Source: Faucicola sp041855445 (GTDB lineage Bacteria; Pseudomonadota; Gammaproteobacteria; Pseudomonadales; Moraxellaceae). Taken from it: a stretch of 64,000 nt of DNA. The translations under genes and the position numbers were made by a program. The notes below the pieces were generated by a model, which was not told the origin of the DNA, made no database searches, and saw only the letters and a list, made by a program, of their open reading frames with translations. Below are positions 1 to 8,364 of this stretch, one piece after another. Position 1 is the first letter of the stretch; every line of letters starts with the position of its first letter. The DNA lies in contig JBHAEG010000058.1 in NCBI GenBank assembly GCA_041855445.1, forward strand, positions 91,260-155,259, read 5' to 3'.

Positions 1-57
1 ACGGAATGCTTTACCAAATTTTTTGGCAAGAATGCCGTGTAAGATGATTGTTTTCAT
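1..57 (-). CDS. Phage tail assembly protein, lambda gpI-like (N-terminal fragment)
   Basis: The reverse strand starts with ATG at 57 and reads MKTIILHGILAKKFGKAFR before running off the left edge. This opening resembles the TipI/lambda gpI tail assembly family, and it follows K- and L-like genes exactly as gpI follows gpK in lambda. Only 19 codons are visible, so the call rests mainly on synteny and the N-terminal motif. The higBA cassette separates it from the K gene. A GGGAAAA stretch a few bases upstream may be the ribosome binding site. Confidence 0.6.
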   Translation of the reverse strand, partial: MKTIILHGILAKKFGKAFR

Positions 58-96
58 TTGATTTTCCCATAAAAATTTGTATAATGTATCTATACA
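58..96 (+). promoter_or_regulatory. Promoter and inverted-repeat operator of the first higBA pair
   Basis: TTGATT at 58-63 and a perfect TATAAT at 80-85 are 16 bp apart, ahead of the toxin ATG at 115. An inverted repeat TGTATA-N7-TATACA (78-96) covers the -10 box. That is where the antitoxin's helix-turn-helix would be expected to bind for autorepression; the binding is inferred. Confidence 0.65.
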
Positions 97-114
97 CAAT
101 ACAACATTAACATT

Positions 115-396
115 ATGATTGTTTCATTTAACCACAAGGGACTTGAAAAGTTTTTTACCACAGGTTCAACGGCTGGCATTCAGTTTAAGCACAAAAACAA
201 ACTCACTCTACAACTTAGAGCGTTAGATATTGCCGAAAGTCCACTTGACATGAACGCCCCCAACTGGCGGTTGCACGCTTTAACAGGTGATTTAGATGGT
301 CATTGGGCGATTGATGTCAGTGGTAATTGGCGACTGACGTTTAGATTTAACGATGATGGCAACGCCGAAGTTGTGGATTATCAAGATTATCATTAA
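115..396 (+). CDS. higB: HigB/RelE-family toxin of a type II toxin-antitoxin pair
   Basis: A 93-residue protein of HigB/RelE-like size. It has a basic N-terminal half and ends in the motif family NWRLTFRFNDDGNAEVVDYQDYH, split here as NWRLTFRF then VVDYQDYH, typical of HigB 'plasmid maintenance killer' proteins. Members of this family are ribosome-dependent mRNA endonucleases. The toxin lies before its antitoxin by nine bases, the order usual for higBA and opposite to most other type II systems. It is divergent from the gpI-like gene and runs against the phage late operon, so it is probably a lysogen-expressed cargo gene. The activity is inferred from the family. Confidence 0.85.
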   Translation: MIVSFNHKGLEKFFTTGSTAGIQFKHKNKLTLQLRALDIAESPLDMNAPNWRLHALTGDLDGHWAIDVSGNWRLTFRFNDDGNAEVVDYQDYH

Positions 397-405
397 GGTA
401 TATTT

Positions 406-717
406 ATGAAAAGAGTATTTAAAATGCATAACCCACCCCACGCAGGACTTGTGTTGCGTGAGTATATTGATGGTTATAGCGTTACCGACATTGCCGAGCG
501 TTTGGGGGTAACTCGTGCCAATCTTAGTCGCATTCTAAACGGCAAACAGGGCATTAGTGCCGAGATGAGCATTCGCCTTAGTCATCTTTTGGGGACAAGC
601 CCCAACTTTTGGCTGAATATGCAACAGTCCTATGACTTGTGGCAAGCCGAACATAACCCAAAAATAGATTACACAACAATCAAGCCTCTATTTGATGGGC
701 AAGCCGTATATGCCTAA
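406..717 (+). CDS. higA: HigA-family helix-turn-helix antitoxin
   Basis: A 103-residue protein with an XRE-type helix-turn-helix around residues 25-55 (DIAERLGVTRANLSRILNGK). It is followed by the SxEMSIRLSHLLGTSPNFWLN signature of the HigA/VapI antitoxin group. It should neutralise the adjacent toxin and repress the promoter at 58-96. Its 3' end overlaps the 3' end of the convergent tail gene (stop at 680) by 38 bp, so the two coding sequences are locked together at their tails. Confidence 0.87.
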   Translation: MKRVFKMHNPPHAGLVLREYIDGYSVTDIAERLGVTRANLSRILNGKQGISAEMSIRLSHLLGTSPNFWLNMQQSYDLWQAEHNPKIDYTTIKPLFDGQAVYA

Positions 718-1468
718 CCACCATCGCCACCCTATTCGCCCACCCCTTACCAAAAATCTCACGCACGCTTTGTCGTCCGTAGGGGTGGTGTAAGATTAAG
801 GTGTTACCGACACAGGGCGGTGTGGTTTCGCTTTTTAGCACACCGTTATCGCCCAGCCAAATTAAAGCATGATTGATGTGATGGGTGCGTCCCACACGAC
901 AAAGTAGCACATCGCCATATTGCAATTCATTCATCTCTACCACATTAAAGCCTTCTTTGGCAAAGTGCTTTTCATAAAGTGGCTCATGATTGACATCTTC
1001 CCACCAAGCGTCTGACCGCTTATAATCATTCATCACAATGTCAAATTCACGCTCATAAAAATCTCGCACGATAGTATAGCAATCTTGCACCCCATGAATA
1101 TAATTTCGCCCTAGTAGGGGCGGTTTGTAGCCACACGGCTCATAAATGCCAAAACTTGGTCCATCTGCATAGTCTTGCTTTGATACCGCTACAATCACCC
1201 ATGGCACGCCATGCAATTCAATCTGCAATTTGTCCAAATCAGACGGCAAAACCCCGCCATCTGGGTGGCTATGTAAAATCGCCTCAATTTCGCCCAAGCT
1301 TTCTGCTTTGGCAAAATCTTTTGGGCAAAGGCTAAATTGTTCGTTATCGGTTGCAGTATTTGTGCATGGTATATATTTTTTACCAACAATTACCCCACAA
1401 CACTCAGCAGGATAACATTCAAGGGCGTGGGCGATGATGTCAGTTTTTAAAGATTTGGTTAATTTCAT
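680..1468 (-). CDS. Tail-tip protease K-like protein (JAB/MPN plus NlpC/P60)
   Basis: This is a lambda gpK-type tail assembly protein of about 262 residues. The N-terminal half carries a JAMM-like metalloprotease motif (E-x-n-HSHPDG-x-LPSDLD). The C-terminal half is NlpC/P60-like, with a Cys in DCYTIV and a His in HHINHALIWLG. The ATG at 1468 is chosen over the TTG twelve bases upstream because it sits at the end of the L gene (stop 1470-1472) with a GGA ribosome site. In lambda, K acts in tail-tip assembly. Its stop codon lies inside the convergent higA. Confidence 0.85.
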   Translation of the reverse strand: MKLTKSLKTDIIAHALECYPAECCGVIVGKKYIPCTNTATDNEQFSLCPKDFAKAESLGEIEAILHSHPDGGVLPSDLDKLQIELHGVPWVIVAVSKQDYADGPSFGIYEPCGYKPPLLGRNYIHGVQDCYTIVRDFYEREFDIVMNDYKRSDAWWEDVNHEPLYEKHFAKEGFNVVEMNELQYGDVLLCRVGRTHHINHALIWLGDNGVLKSETTPPCVGNTLILHHPYGRQSVREIFGKGWANRVAMVVRHIRLAHQIEA

Positions 1469-1469
1469 A

Positions 1470-2180
1470 TTAGCGTCCAATTAAATTACTGGCGGGGAAC
1501 CCACCAAACGGCAAGGGTCTTCCACCATATCGACATACGCATGATTTCATGCGTCCACCGCATTTATCCATGATTGGGTTGTCAGTGGGCTTGTCATGTT
1601 CATCAAACATGGCCATGCCTGTATAACCACATTCTTCGCCACGGTACCTACCTGTAATTGCCCAATGACAGTAATTTGTGATTTCCCTAACGGGGAGTTT
1701 TAAGCCCTCAAAATCAATAGGGTTGGATAATTCAAAGATAACTTGCTGGGTATTCTCTGATGTCTTTTGCTCTACAAACCATAGTTGTTCTTTGCACTCA
1801 TCGCTTGCAGTAGGGTTACCATCATCAAAGTTTATAGCGTCTAAATACTTTGCCAAGGTGGTAATGACTTTGACGCTTGCTCCTGCAAAATCGCTAAACT
1901 GCAAACAGTAGGCTGACACTGCTCCCTGTACACCACCAATATTATTGGCAAGGGTTAAAGTGGGTGTGCTTGCCCTGCCATCTGACCGCATTTCAAGTCC
2001 TGTTACAGACAAGGCTTGTGGATTAAATGCTTGCCCACGAAAGATGATGTTGCCATCGTTTTTGTCGTGGTTATGTCCATGAAATCGTAAAATCCCTGCT
2101 CCAAGATTACTTGCGTCCAGTTCAAAGAGTGTGATGACACCATCAACAGACAGCTTTTGAAAATCGGCGGTTAGGTTCAT
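1470..2180 (-). CDS. Minor tail protein L
   Basis: This is a 236-residue lambda gpL homologue. The C-terminal third holds cysteines at about 171, 184, 207, 214 and 216 (NYCHW, EECGYTG, DKCGG, SCVC). They match the arrangement by which gpL-type tail-tip proteins coordinate a [4Fe-4S] cluster, followed by a PFGGFPA tail. The position between M and K is the canonical tail-tip order. The cluster is family knowledge, and one cysteine is spare. Confidence 0.87.
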   Translation of the reverse strand: MNLTADFQKLSVDGVITLFELDASNLGAGILRFHGHNHDKNDGNIIFRGQAFNPQALSVTGLEMRSDGRASTPTLTLANNIGGVQGAVSAYCLQFSDFAGASVKVITTLAKYLDAINFDDGNPTASDECKEQLWFVEQKTSENTQQVIFELSNPIDFEGLKLPVREITNYCHWAITGRYRGEECGYTGMAMFDEHDKPTDNPIMDKCGGRMKSCVCRYGGRPLPFGGFPASNLIGR

Positions 2181-2207
2181 AGTTCCCCTACAAGTTTTTA
2201 ATTATTC

Positions 2208-2567
2208 TTAGGCTTGGCTTGCCAATTCATCTGTCTGCTCATTGGTGGTTGTGGCGGTGTCATCTTTTTGAACAAACCCAAGCTCAATGCCTAGTACCTC
2301 ATTTTCAAACACTAGATGAAACACACCCACCATCAAACCTTGATATTCAAAAGTTTTAAGCTGACCCTCTGCCCAAGCGGTGATTTCAGCTTGTAGCTTA
2401 GAAATGCGGTTTTTACGCACATTCTTTTCACTTGTGATGACCGCAAAGTCTTTATATTCGCTGTCATACTCAATCTTGATGGTTTTGGTGTCATCTGTAT
2501 TCCACGCTGTGCGAGCGTAGTTAAAGTTGGTTAGGGTATTTAGTTCGTGAAGGGTTAGGGTTTTCAT
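2208..2567 (-). CDS. Hypothetical phage tail-region protein
   Basis: A protein of about 119 residues beginning MKTLTLHELNTLTNFNYART. The ATG at 2567 is preferred over an upstream start at 2600 because CGGAGT precedes it and the longer version would cross a terminator hairpin. No family is recognised. It is acidic, with a basic stretch around residues 50-60 (EKNVRKNRISKL). It lies between M and L, where many lambda-like phages carry a variable small gene. Confidence 0.6.
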   Translation of the reverse strand: MKTLTLHELNTLTNFNYARTAWNTDDTKTIKIEYDSEYKDFAVITSEKNVRKNRISKLQAEITAWAEGQLKTFEYQGLMVGVFHLVFENEVLGIELGFVQKDDTATTTNEQTDELASQA

Positions 2568-2585
2568 AGGGTACTCCGTAAAAAA

Positions 2586-2604
2586 GCCCTTGATGGTCAA
2601 GGGC
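2586..2604 (-). terminator. Intrinsic terminator within the tail operon
   Basis: On the minus strand a perfect 8-bp stem GCCCTTGA/TCAAGGGC with a 3-nt loop is followed by six T residues. It lies between the M gene and the hypothetical gene starting at 2567. Read-through would need antitermination, or this hairpin attenuates tail-tip expression. Confidence 0.7.
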
Positions 2605-2646
2605 GTGGGTTAGGTTATGTCGGCTAAACTCATTTCGCCAACATGG

Positions 2647-2988
2647 TTAAAAAACTTGTTCAAATTTAAGGCTGATTTGCCAGTAGTTGCCTTTTCGTTG
2701 GCTTACCTCATAATCTTGGCAAACATATTTATTAGTTTGCCCATGTGGGTCAGTCCATAAAAAGGGTATCACACCTTTATGCTCATCAAGAAAGTTCATG
2801 ATGGGCTTAATAACCGTATCAAGGTCGCCAGACTTTGAGCCTGTCCAGTCGGTGCGTTTGTTGTTGATGCCTACGCTTACTCGTTGGGTGTAGCCATCGC
2901 CAAATTGGGTTTTGGTGTGGCTGTGGTGGATTTGACTGCTTGCTCCTGCGTTCATTGTCCAGTTAAAGGTTTTTAGATTATCTGCCAT
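2647..2988 (-). CDS. Minor tail protein M
   Basis: A 113-residue protein of the lambda gpM-like minor tail family. It shows the central FGDGYTQRVSVGINN block and a C-terminal WQISLKFEQVF strand. It overlaps the end of the tape measure gene start-to-stop (2978-2988) and precedes L, so the tape measure-M-L-K order is preserved. The role in tail-tip attachment to the tape measure is inferred from lambda. Confidence 0.85.
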   Translation of the reverse strand: MADNLKTFNWTMNAGASSQIHHSHTKTQFGDGYTQRVSVGINNKRTDWTGSKSGDLDTVIKPIMNFLDEHKGVIPFLWTDPHGQTNKYVCQDYEVSQRKGNYWQISLKFEQVF

Positions 2989-5900
2989 AGAGTAAGCCTC
3001 CTTGTCGTCTCTCTTTTTGTAGTTCGGCTTGGACGGCTAATTTAATGGCATTGCCCAAATTTTTACCCAAGTCATGACTACTTTGGACATCACCATTATC
3101 TGAATTTACTGTTACATTTACTGTAATACTTTGTGTGTTATCACCATTTCCTATACTATTTAGCTTGTCATCTAAGGCTTTGGCAGTGTGTTTTGGCAAT
3201 ACTCTCTCGCCTGCTTCAAGATTCCATGTACCTGATTTAGGTACAGACATGATGCCATCATGTGCTTGACCCACTGGCATAGCCACAGATTTAATTGTGC
3301 CAATGATATTCGCCACTTGGCTTGCCACGGTTGCCATTGCCCCCAAATTCATTGGAAATGGGTTGGCTGATGCCTGTGCCATTGCTGTCTGAATTGCCAT
3401 GATTGAACGTGCAATTGCAAAGCTTTTTTCAATGGCAAATATGGCACGATATGCTTTTGAGTTTTCCCCCACAGTCGTCTTCAAAATAGAAGATAAGCTA
3501 CCTGCAATTTGTCCACTTTGGCTAATAGTTAATTCATTGCTTGCTTTAAAATACTCTTCTTCAAGTTTTGATTTAATTTGCAACGCTTCTTCTTTAGCAA
3601 TAATTTCCGCATCTAAAGCAGATTGAACAATAGTTAGTCTTGTATTTAAATGATTTTGCAAATCAAAATGTTCTTTTGTACCTGATAATTCTGCGTTTAA
3701 ACCATCAAAACTATCTTTAATTGGCTTTTGTAATTGAATAGTTTCATGTCTTTCCTGATTAGTAATTAATTGATAGTATCTATCTTTTTCCGAAGTAGTA
3801 AGTTCAAGATTTAAAGCAATTTCTCGACGTTCAAAAGAATATCTCTCACGAATACGTTGTAACTCTGTTTTATTAAAATCTTGTAAATTTGCTATTTTTT
3901 TATCTTCTGTAAGAAGATGTTGTTTTAGTGCGTAAGCTTCTTGCCTATCAATGGCATTAAGTGCCTGTTGTCGGTAAGTGCCTGTTAATTCACGATTGAC
4001 ATATTCTCTCTGTTGTTGAAAATTTCTTTGAATTTTAGCTTCAGTAGAGAGTTCAAACTCTGTAAAACTTTTAAGTTTTTCTTTTTGTAGGTTGTCATAA
4101 GATGACAATTCTGCATCATACCATGTTTTAGCTTTTTCTAAATATTCTTTTTGTTTTTCTGGACTAAATTCTGCTTTTTTTATTTCAGTTACTTTTGCTT
4201 GATAATCCATTGCCAATTGTGTTTTTTTATCAGCAAATTCTCTTTCAATATTTAAACGTTGTTTGGCAAGGTGTTCTTGTTGTTGTATGATTTGTTTATT
4301 TATGTTGGCCTGATGTTCCAAAGAACGATTGATACTGTAACTGCCATCGCTACCGCCTTGCATATACGCTAAATAACTTTTAACATTTTTTACATAGTTT
4401 TGGGTTTCTCGAAATGGTGGAATACCACCATATTTAGAAACATTGCCTTCCCCTGCATTGTAACCAGCAATTGCTTTTTCAACACTACCAAACTTGTTAA
4501 GTAAATATTGTAGATATTTAGCGGCTGCTACAGATGCTTTAGCGGTATCTCTTTCTTGTCCAGCTACACCAAATCGTTTAGCGGTAGCTGGCATAAGTTG
4601 AAATTCACCTTTTGCCCCTTTTGGGCTTGTTGCATTTGATTCACCTCCACTTTCTTGCATGCTAATTGCTGATAATATGCCTGCTGGTAGGTTGTATTGC
4701 TTTTCAATATTTGCATAATCATATAATTTAGCATGTTGTAAAACTTTTTGATTTACTGTTTTAGGTTGAATTTTATTTTTATCTTTTTCAGCCTGTTTTC
4801 TAGCTTTTTCTAGTTCTTTTTGTTTATCAATTTCATTTTGGATTTGTTGTCCAGTTTTCCCTCGTAAAATATTTTGCTCATTGATTTTATCATTCAATGT
4901 TGTAAGAGCATTGATTTGTTCATGTGTGCCTAAAGTACCAGCTTTTGTAACATAAATTATTCTGTTATCAGCTTCTATTAAGTCATTTTTAATGTCATGA
5001 AATGCATCTTTCATGATATTCCATTGACCAATTTGAACATTGACAAAATTTCTACCAATTTTAAAAATTGACAAAGGATTATTTAAATCTATATTTTCTG
5101 CCAATCTCCCCCACTGGGCAAATGATGCCATTAGTGCTCCAATAGCTTTGCCAATCGCTGTAATGATTGCAACCACCCCAATGCCTGTACTAACAATTAG
5201 TTTAAACCCATCTGCCAAATAGATACCAGCAATCCTAGCTTTTTCTTTTAGTGATGTGTCTGTTGCCAAAGCCCCTGCTAATTCTGCCAATACTGGTATT
5301 AATTCTTTTGTAAGTTGATTTCTAACACCTTGATATGACATGTTTAATAAATCTGTTGCAGTTTTTAACTCTTTACTTGCATGTAAGGTTTTTTCACTCA
5401 TGATAGCTCCCGCATTCTCGGCAGCTTTTCCCCATAAATTAAATCCTTCACCGCCACTACGCAACAAAGGGATAAGTAAAGATGCTTCATCGGCAATTGA
5501 TTCCATATAAAAAACTAGTTCAGAATGCCCAAGATTTGCCTTTTCTAATGCAGTAAAAAGTTTTTGTAGTGCTTCTGGCCCTGATAGATTTCGTAAGCTT
5601 TCAGCAGTAATGCCTATCATAGGAGCAACTTTTTCAAAAAAATCTTTTAACTCACCACCTCCTGTGGTCAAAAAATCCCCAATTTTATCCTGAGTATCTT
5701 TAAAAATATCGCCTAATTTATCTTGCTCAATACCTGCAAACTTTGCAGCAATTACATATTTTTGGATTTCAACTGTTGCAATATTGGCTTTTTTAGCTGT
5801 AGATGAAAACTCATTAGCAGCCATAACTTGTTGCACAGTTAATCCTGTAATAGCAGCCGTTGCAATGCCTATGCCGTAAGCAACAACTTTACCCAATTCT

Positions 5901-6019
5901 TGAGCATGTTGTTTAATGTTTGTAAACGTTGAATTGGCGGTATCTTGAGCATTTTGCATTTCTTGTTCAAATTGTACTGTATTTGCAGATAGAACAACGT
6001 GTGCTCGAGCAAGCTCCAT
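2978..6019 (-). CDS. Tape measure protein with lytic transglycosylase domain
   Basis: A 1,013-residue tail length ruler. The N-terminus is alpha-helical with short hydrophobic segments around residues 40-65 and 265-295. A soluble lytic transglycosylase (SLT) domain lies at about 435-555, with its catalytic glutamate in AISMQESGG, the GEFQLMPATA block and the AGYNAGEGN motif. Long charged coiled coils follow, then a hydrophobic stretch and a Gly/Asn-rich tail. The SLT domain probably opens peptidoglycan locally during DNA entry. The gene is notably more AT-rich than the head genes to the right. Confidence 0.93.
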   Translation of the reverse strand: MELARAHVVLSANTVQFEQEMQNAQDTANSTFTNIKQHAQELGKVVAYGIGIATAAITGLTVQQVMAANEFSSTAKKANIATVEIQKYVIAAKFAGIEQDKLGDIFKDTQDKIGDFLTTGGGELKDFFEKVAPMIGITAESLRNLSGPEALQKLFTALEKANLGHSELVFYMESIADEASLLIPLLRSGGEGFNLWGKAAENAGAIMSEKTLHASKELKTATDLLNMSYQGVRNQLTKELIPVLAELAGALATDTSLKEKARIAGIYLADGFKLIVSTGIGVVAIITAIGKAIGALMASFAQWGRLAENIDLNNPLSIFKIGRNFVNVQIGQWNIMKDAFHDIKNDLIEADNRIIYVTKAGTLGTHEQINALTTLNDKINEQNILRGKTGQQIQNEIDKQKELEKARKQAEKDKNKIQPKTVNQKVLQHAKLYDYANIEKQYNLPAGILSAISMQESGGESNATSPKGAKGEFQLMPATAKRFGVAGQERDTAKASVAAAKYLQYLLNKFGSVEKAIAGYNAGEGNVSKYGGIPPFRETQNYVKNVKSYLAYMQGGSDGSYSINRSLEHQANINKQIIQQQEHLAKQRLNIEREFADKKTQLAMDYQAKVTEIKKAEFSPEKQKEYLEKAKTWYDAELSSYDNLQKEKLKSFTEFELSTEAKIQRNFQQQREYVNRELTGTYRQQALNAIDRQEAYALKQHLLTEDKKIANLQDFNKTELQRIRERYSFERREIALNLELTTSEKDRYYQLITNQERHETIQLQKPIKDSFDGLNAELSGTKEHFDLQNHLNTRLTIVQSALDAEIIAKEEALQIKSKLEEEYFKASNELTISQSGQIAGSLSSILKTTVGENSKAYRAIFAIEKSFAIARSIMAIQTAMAQASANPFPMNLGAMATVASQVANIIGTIKSVAMPVGQAHDGIMSVPKSGTWNLEAGERVLPKHTAKALDDKLNSIGNGDNTQSITVNVTVNSDNGDVQSSHDLGKNLGNAIKLAVQAELQKERRQGGLLYGR

Positions 6020-6047
6020 AAAACTTCCTTAAATTTAAGACATAAAA

Positions 6048-6068
6048 AAACCAGTTATTCACTGGTTT
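6048..6068 (-). terminator. Intrinsic terminator just upstream of the tape measure gene
   Basis: The minus strand reads AAACCAG-TGAATAA-CTGGTTT followed by further T residues: a 7-bp stem with a 7-nt loop. It sits 29 bp upstream of the tape measure ATG. Its position directly before a major structural gene parallels the hairpins before TerL and portal. Confidence 0.7.
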
Positions 6069-6094
6069 GATATATTTAAAAACTAAATTTATTT

Positions 6095-6302
6095 TTAATT
6101 ATCAATATAACAAATATCATAGGGTTTATCTTTATAAAAGTCTCTGCTTAATGATTTTGTCTTATAGCATTCATTTATACATACTATATCAAAAACTGTT
6201 TCAAATTCTTTTGTATTATCTATCAAGATAAACAAGAAAGTGTTTAAAGCTAATATATTGACTAGAATTTTTTATATTCACTCCACCACTAATAAAACTC
6301 AT
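6095..6302 (-). pseudogene. Small putative exported protein, frameshifted
   Basis: Between the GT reading frame and the tape measure lies about 340 bp without an intact gene. A frame starting at ATG 6302 (or GTG 6281 behind GGTGGAG) reaches a run of six A residues (6268-6273, minus strand). If one A is removed it continues as a hydrophobic signal-like stretch (KILVNILALNTFLFIL) and then a cysteine-containing tail ending DICYIDN at stop 6095-6097. As written it is broken. It may be a decayed cargo gene or a slippage-prone one. A perfect 10-bp inverted repeat at 6301-6330 covers the start. Confidence 0.4.
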
Positions 6303-6359
6303 GCTAAATTCTTCTAAAAAAATTTAGCATAACCAACAACATAAAGAATTAACTGTTAA

Positions 6360-7039
6360 TCAATTATCATCTTGAACTAAGCTATCAAACATATTAATCA
6401 AACGCTGTTTATTCGCCTTTATTTCAATTTGTTTTCGCTCATATTCACGGCGTGTCGCTTCTTCTTCAGTTATTGGGTCAGGGTCAATCAAAATAAAATC
6501 TGATAATGTTGCATTTTTATCGCCTGATTGCATATACGCCAACAATGCCGTATTTAAATCTTGGCGATAACCACCGATTGGGTCTAAGCTGTCATATGCT
6601 ATCCAATCAATAAATTCTTGTGGTGTTAATTGGCTTTTTAGCTCACTAACTGTTTTACCTAAATGCCCTGCTAACTTATACCAAAAACGCAGTTCAAAAC
6701 TGCTTCTTAGTTTTTTTCAGCTTGCTCTATACTAGTTGTTTTATTTAATCGATTAAACGTTTGTAATGCATTATCTACAACATTATCAGGTAATTTACAG
6801 ATTTTATCAATATCATCTTTAGTAAATAATAAATTACCTTTTTCATCACACATTATTAAACTAAAAGCAGTCGCATTAATTTTACCTGTTTCTGCTTTCA
6901 TGATTGCATTTGTATAATATTCACTCTCAGAAACAGTAAAACGTTTAATATGTGCTTTTTCACCAGTAATGGTACAAGTATATTCTTTGGGTGCTAATGT
7001 AATATTAGAAAGATTTAAAATAGATGATTTAAAAGACAT
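6360..7039 (-). CDS. Tail assembly chaperone GT (programmed -1 frameshift product)
   Basis: Translation of the G frame from 7039 can slip by -1 at the heptamer A AAA AAC (6716-6710) immediately before the G stop codon. It then continues as LRSSFELRFWYKLAGHLG and on to the stop at 6360, giving about 226 residues. The extension contains the T-domain pattern FxDWxAYDSLDPIGGYRxDLNTA. Both parts are contiguous and the slippery site has the exact X XXY YYZ phasing. This is the conserved lambda-type G/GT arrangement, in which GT recruits tail tube subunits to the tape measure. Confidence 0.88.
6707..7039 (-). CDS. Tail assembly chaperone G
   Basis: A 110-residue product of the unshifted frame, ending QAEKN at a TAA directly after the slippery heptamer. 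It lies between the tail tube gene and the tape measure, the invariant position of tail assembly chaperones. The protein is small, with an N-terminal beta region and helical C-terminus as in this family. The G:GT ratio set by frameshifting is known to matter in lambda; here it is inferred. Confidence 0.85.
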   Translation of the reverse strand: MSFKSSILNLSNITLAPKEYTCTITGEKAHIKRFTVSESEYYTNAIMKAETGKINATAFSLIMCDEKGNLLFTKDDIDKICKLPDNVVDNALQTFNRLNKTTSIEQAEKN

Positions 7040-7071
7040 CAGATACTCCTTAACAATAATTAAAAATGAAA

Positions 7072-7500
7072 TTAAGTAATTAGTTTTTTTGTTGCTTTGC
7101 TTGTGATTAATAAAACTGCTTCCATACGCAATTTTTTACCTTTTTCAGGTTTTTCTACCAGTTTTTTGAGCATTCCTTCAAACTCATAACCTTTAACCTT
7201 AGGGTCATCAAACTTTAATTGCCACTTAGCTTTGCCATTTGTATCAAATAAAGTTTGTAGCGATATATGAACGAGGTCAGACGGGTCAAGTACATACTCA
7301 AAATTTAATTCCCCTGTTTTAGTAAAATTAACAGGGACAATAATTTCACTTGTATCATCAGTGGCCGTGATTTCATCGGTTTCTTTTTCGTTATTTGGAG
7401 GGTCTGCTTTTTGTAAATGCTCAATTTTTTTATAATTTTGCCCATTATCAATTGATACTTTTAATTGATATTGGCTTTCTGCTGTAGTAGCTACTGCCAT
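7072..7500 (-). CDS. Major tail tube protein
   Basis: A 142-residue beta-rich protein beginning MAVATTAESQYQLKVS. It has the pattern EIxATDDTSEI...LNFEYVLDPSD and a KGYEFEGML strand seen in tail tube subunits of long-tailed phages. It sits between the tail terminator-like gene and the chaperone pair. It would polymerise around the tape measure to form the tube. The family assignment is from pattern and synteny. Confidence 0.75.
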   Translation of the reverse strand: MAVATTAESQYQLKVSIDNGQNYKKIEHLQKADPPNNEKETDEITATDDTSEIIVPVNFTKTGELNFEYVLDPSDLVHISLQTLFDTNGKAKWQLKFDDPKVKGYEFEGMLKKLVEKPEKGKKLRMEAVLLITSKATKKLIT

Positions 7501-7503
7501 AAT

Positions 7504-7869
7504 TTACTCCGTTGTTGTGAAAAACTTATAATCCAGAGATTGTCTTGCAAGCTTTGTATCTGGGTCAGGTAATCGTCGCCTACCTAAGTAGGTGGCATTT
7601 GGCAATTGTTTATTTATTGTCCAAAGTACACGCTTAACTAATTGATGACATTTATCAATATTTTGATGATAAACATCTATTTGTATTCGACTATATTCAT
7701 GACCTAAAAACCCATCAAGTGTAATCTCAGGGTCTGTGCTAATTTCTGTAAAAATAATATATGGTATTGGTTGATTACCTCCATTTTCTCGTTCGGAAAT
7801 ATGCTCAGGATATGCTTCACCATTAACTAAAGGAGCTAAGATTGGATAAATTTGTTGATAAGCATCCAT
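7504..7869 (-). CDS. DUF3168-type tail terminator/completion protein
   Basis: A 121-residue protein with the DUF3168 pattern: IYPILAPLVNG near the N-terminus, PYIIFTEIS, then the conserved YSRIQIDVYHQN strand. It follows the gp10-like gene and precedes the tail tube gene, the position of the ring that caps the tail tube and joins it to the head. The stop of gene 7870-8364 and this ATG are adjacent, implying coupled translation. Confidence 0.8.
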   Translation of the reverse strand: MDAYQQIYPILAPLVNGEAYPEHISERENGGNQPIPYIIFTEISTDPEITLDGFLGHEYSRIQIDVYHQNIDKCHQLVKRVLWTINKQLPNATYLGRRRLPDPDTKLARQSLDYKFFTTTE

Positions 7870-8364
7870 TTATTCATTTTCCATTGCTTCTAATGCTTGT
7901 TGTTTTGCAATATTTTGAGCAAGTTTTCGTTTAAATCTTTCTATTGCTAACATCTTTTTTCTATCAAATGCCGGGCGTAAAAAAGGAACAGCGGACATTT
8001 TTGCTGTACCAAATTCCACAAAATACCAGTATCTAGGAAAAATCTTTTGTTTTGTACCTTTACCAATATAAATAGCAATCCCCGCCTGCGAGTTTATTTT
8101 TGCTAACTCTGATTTTTTTAAACGACGACGACGGATTGATGACTTTAATAAGCCAGGTTGAATAAACACTCTATTTCCACTGATTGTCATTTCATGAGGT
8201 TCTGGAGCAACACTCGCAAGAGTTTTTGCTTCTTTAATAATAGGTGTTGCACCAACAGATAATGCACTATTAATTAGCTTCTTTGCAACTTTATCTGAGA
8301 AATCTGATAATGCTTCATCTAGTTCCTCTAGCCCTTGTATTTCAACATCTACTGAAATACTCAT
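7870..8364 (-). CDS. HK97 gp10-like head-tail joining protein
   Basis: A 164-residue protein of the HK97 gp10 family. It begins with a helical, charged N-terminus (GLEELDEALSDFSDKV...) and has the family block KYWYFVEFGTAKMSAVPFLRPAF near residue 115-135, split here as YWYFVEFGTAKM and PFLRPAF. Its start overlaps the stop of the head closure gene by 4 bp. From here leftward the DNA becomes visibly more AT-rich, suggesting a mosaic joint near 8,361. Confidence 0.83.
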   Translation of the reverse strand: MSISVDVEIQGLEELDEALSDFSDKVAKKLINSALSVGATPIIKEAKTLASVAPEPHEMTISGNRVFIQPGLLKSSIRRRRLKKSELAKINSQAGIAIYIGKGTKQKIFPRYWYFVEFGTAKMSAVPFLRPAFDRKKMLAIERFKRKLAQNIAKQQALEAMENE

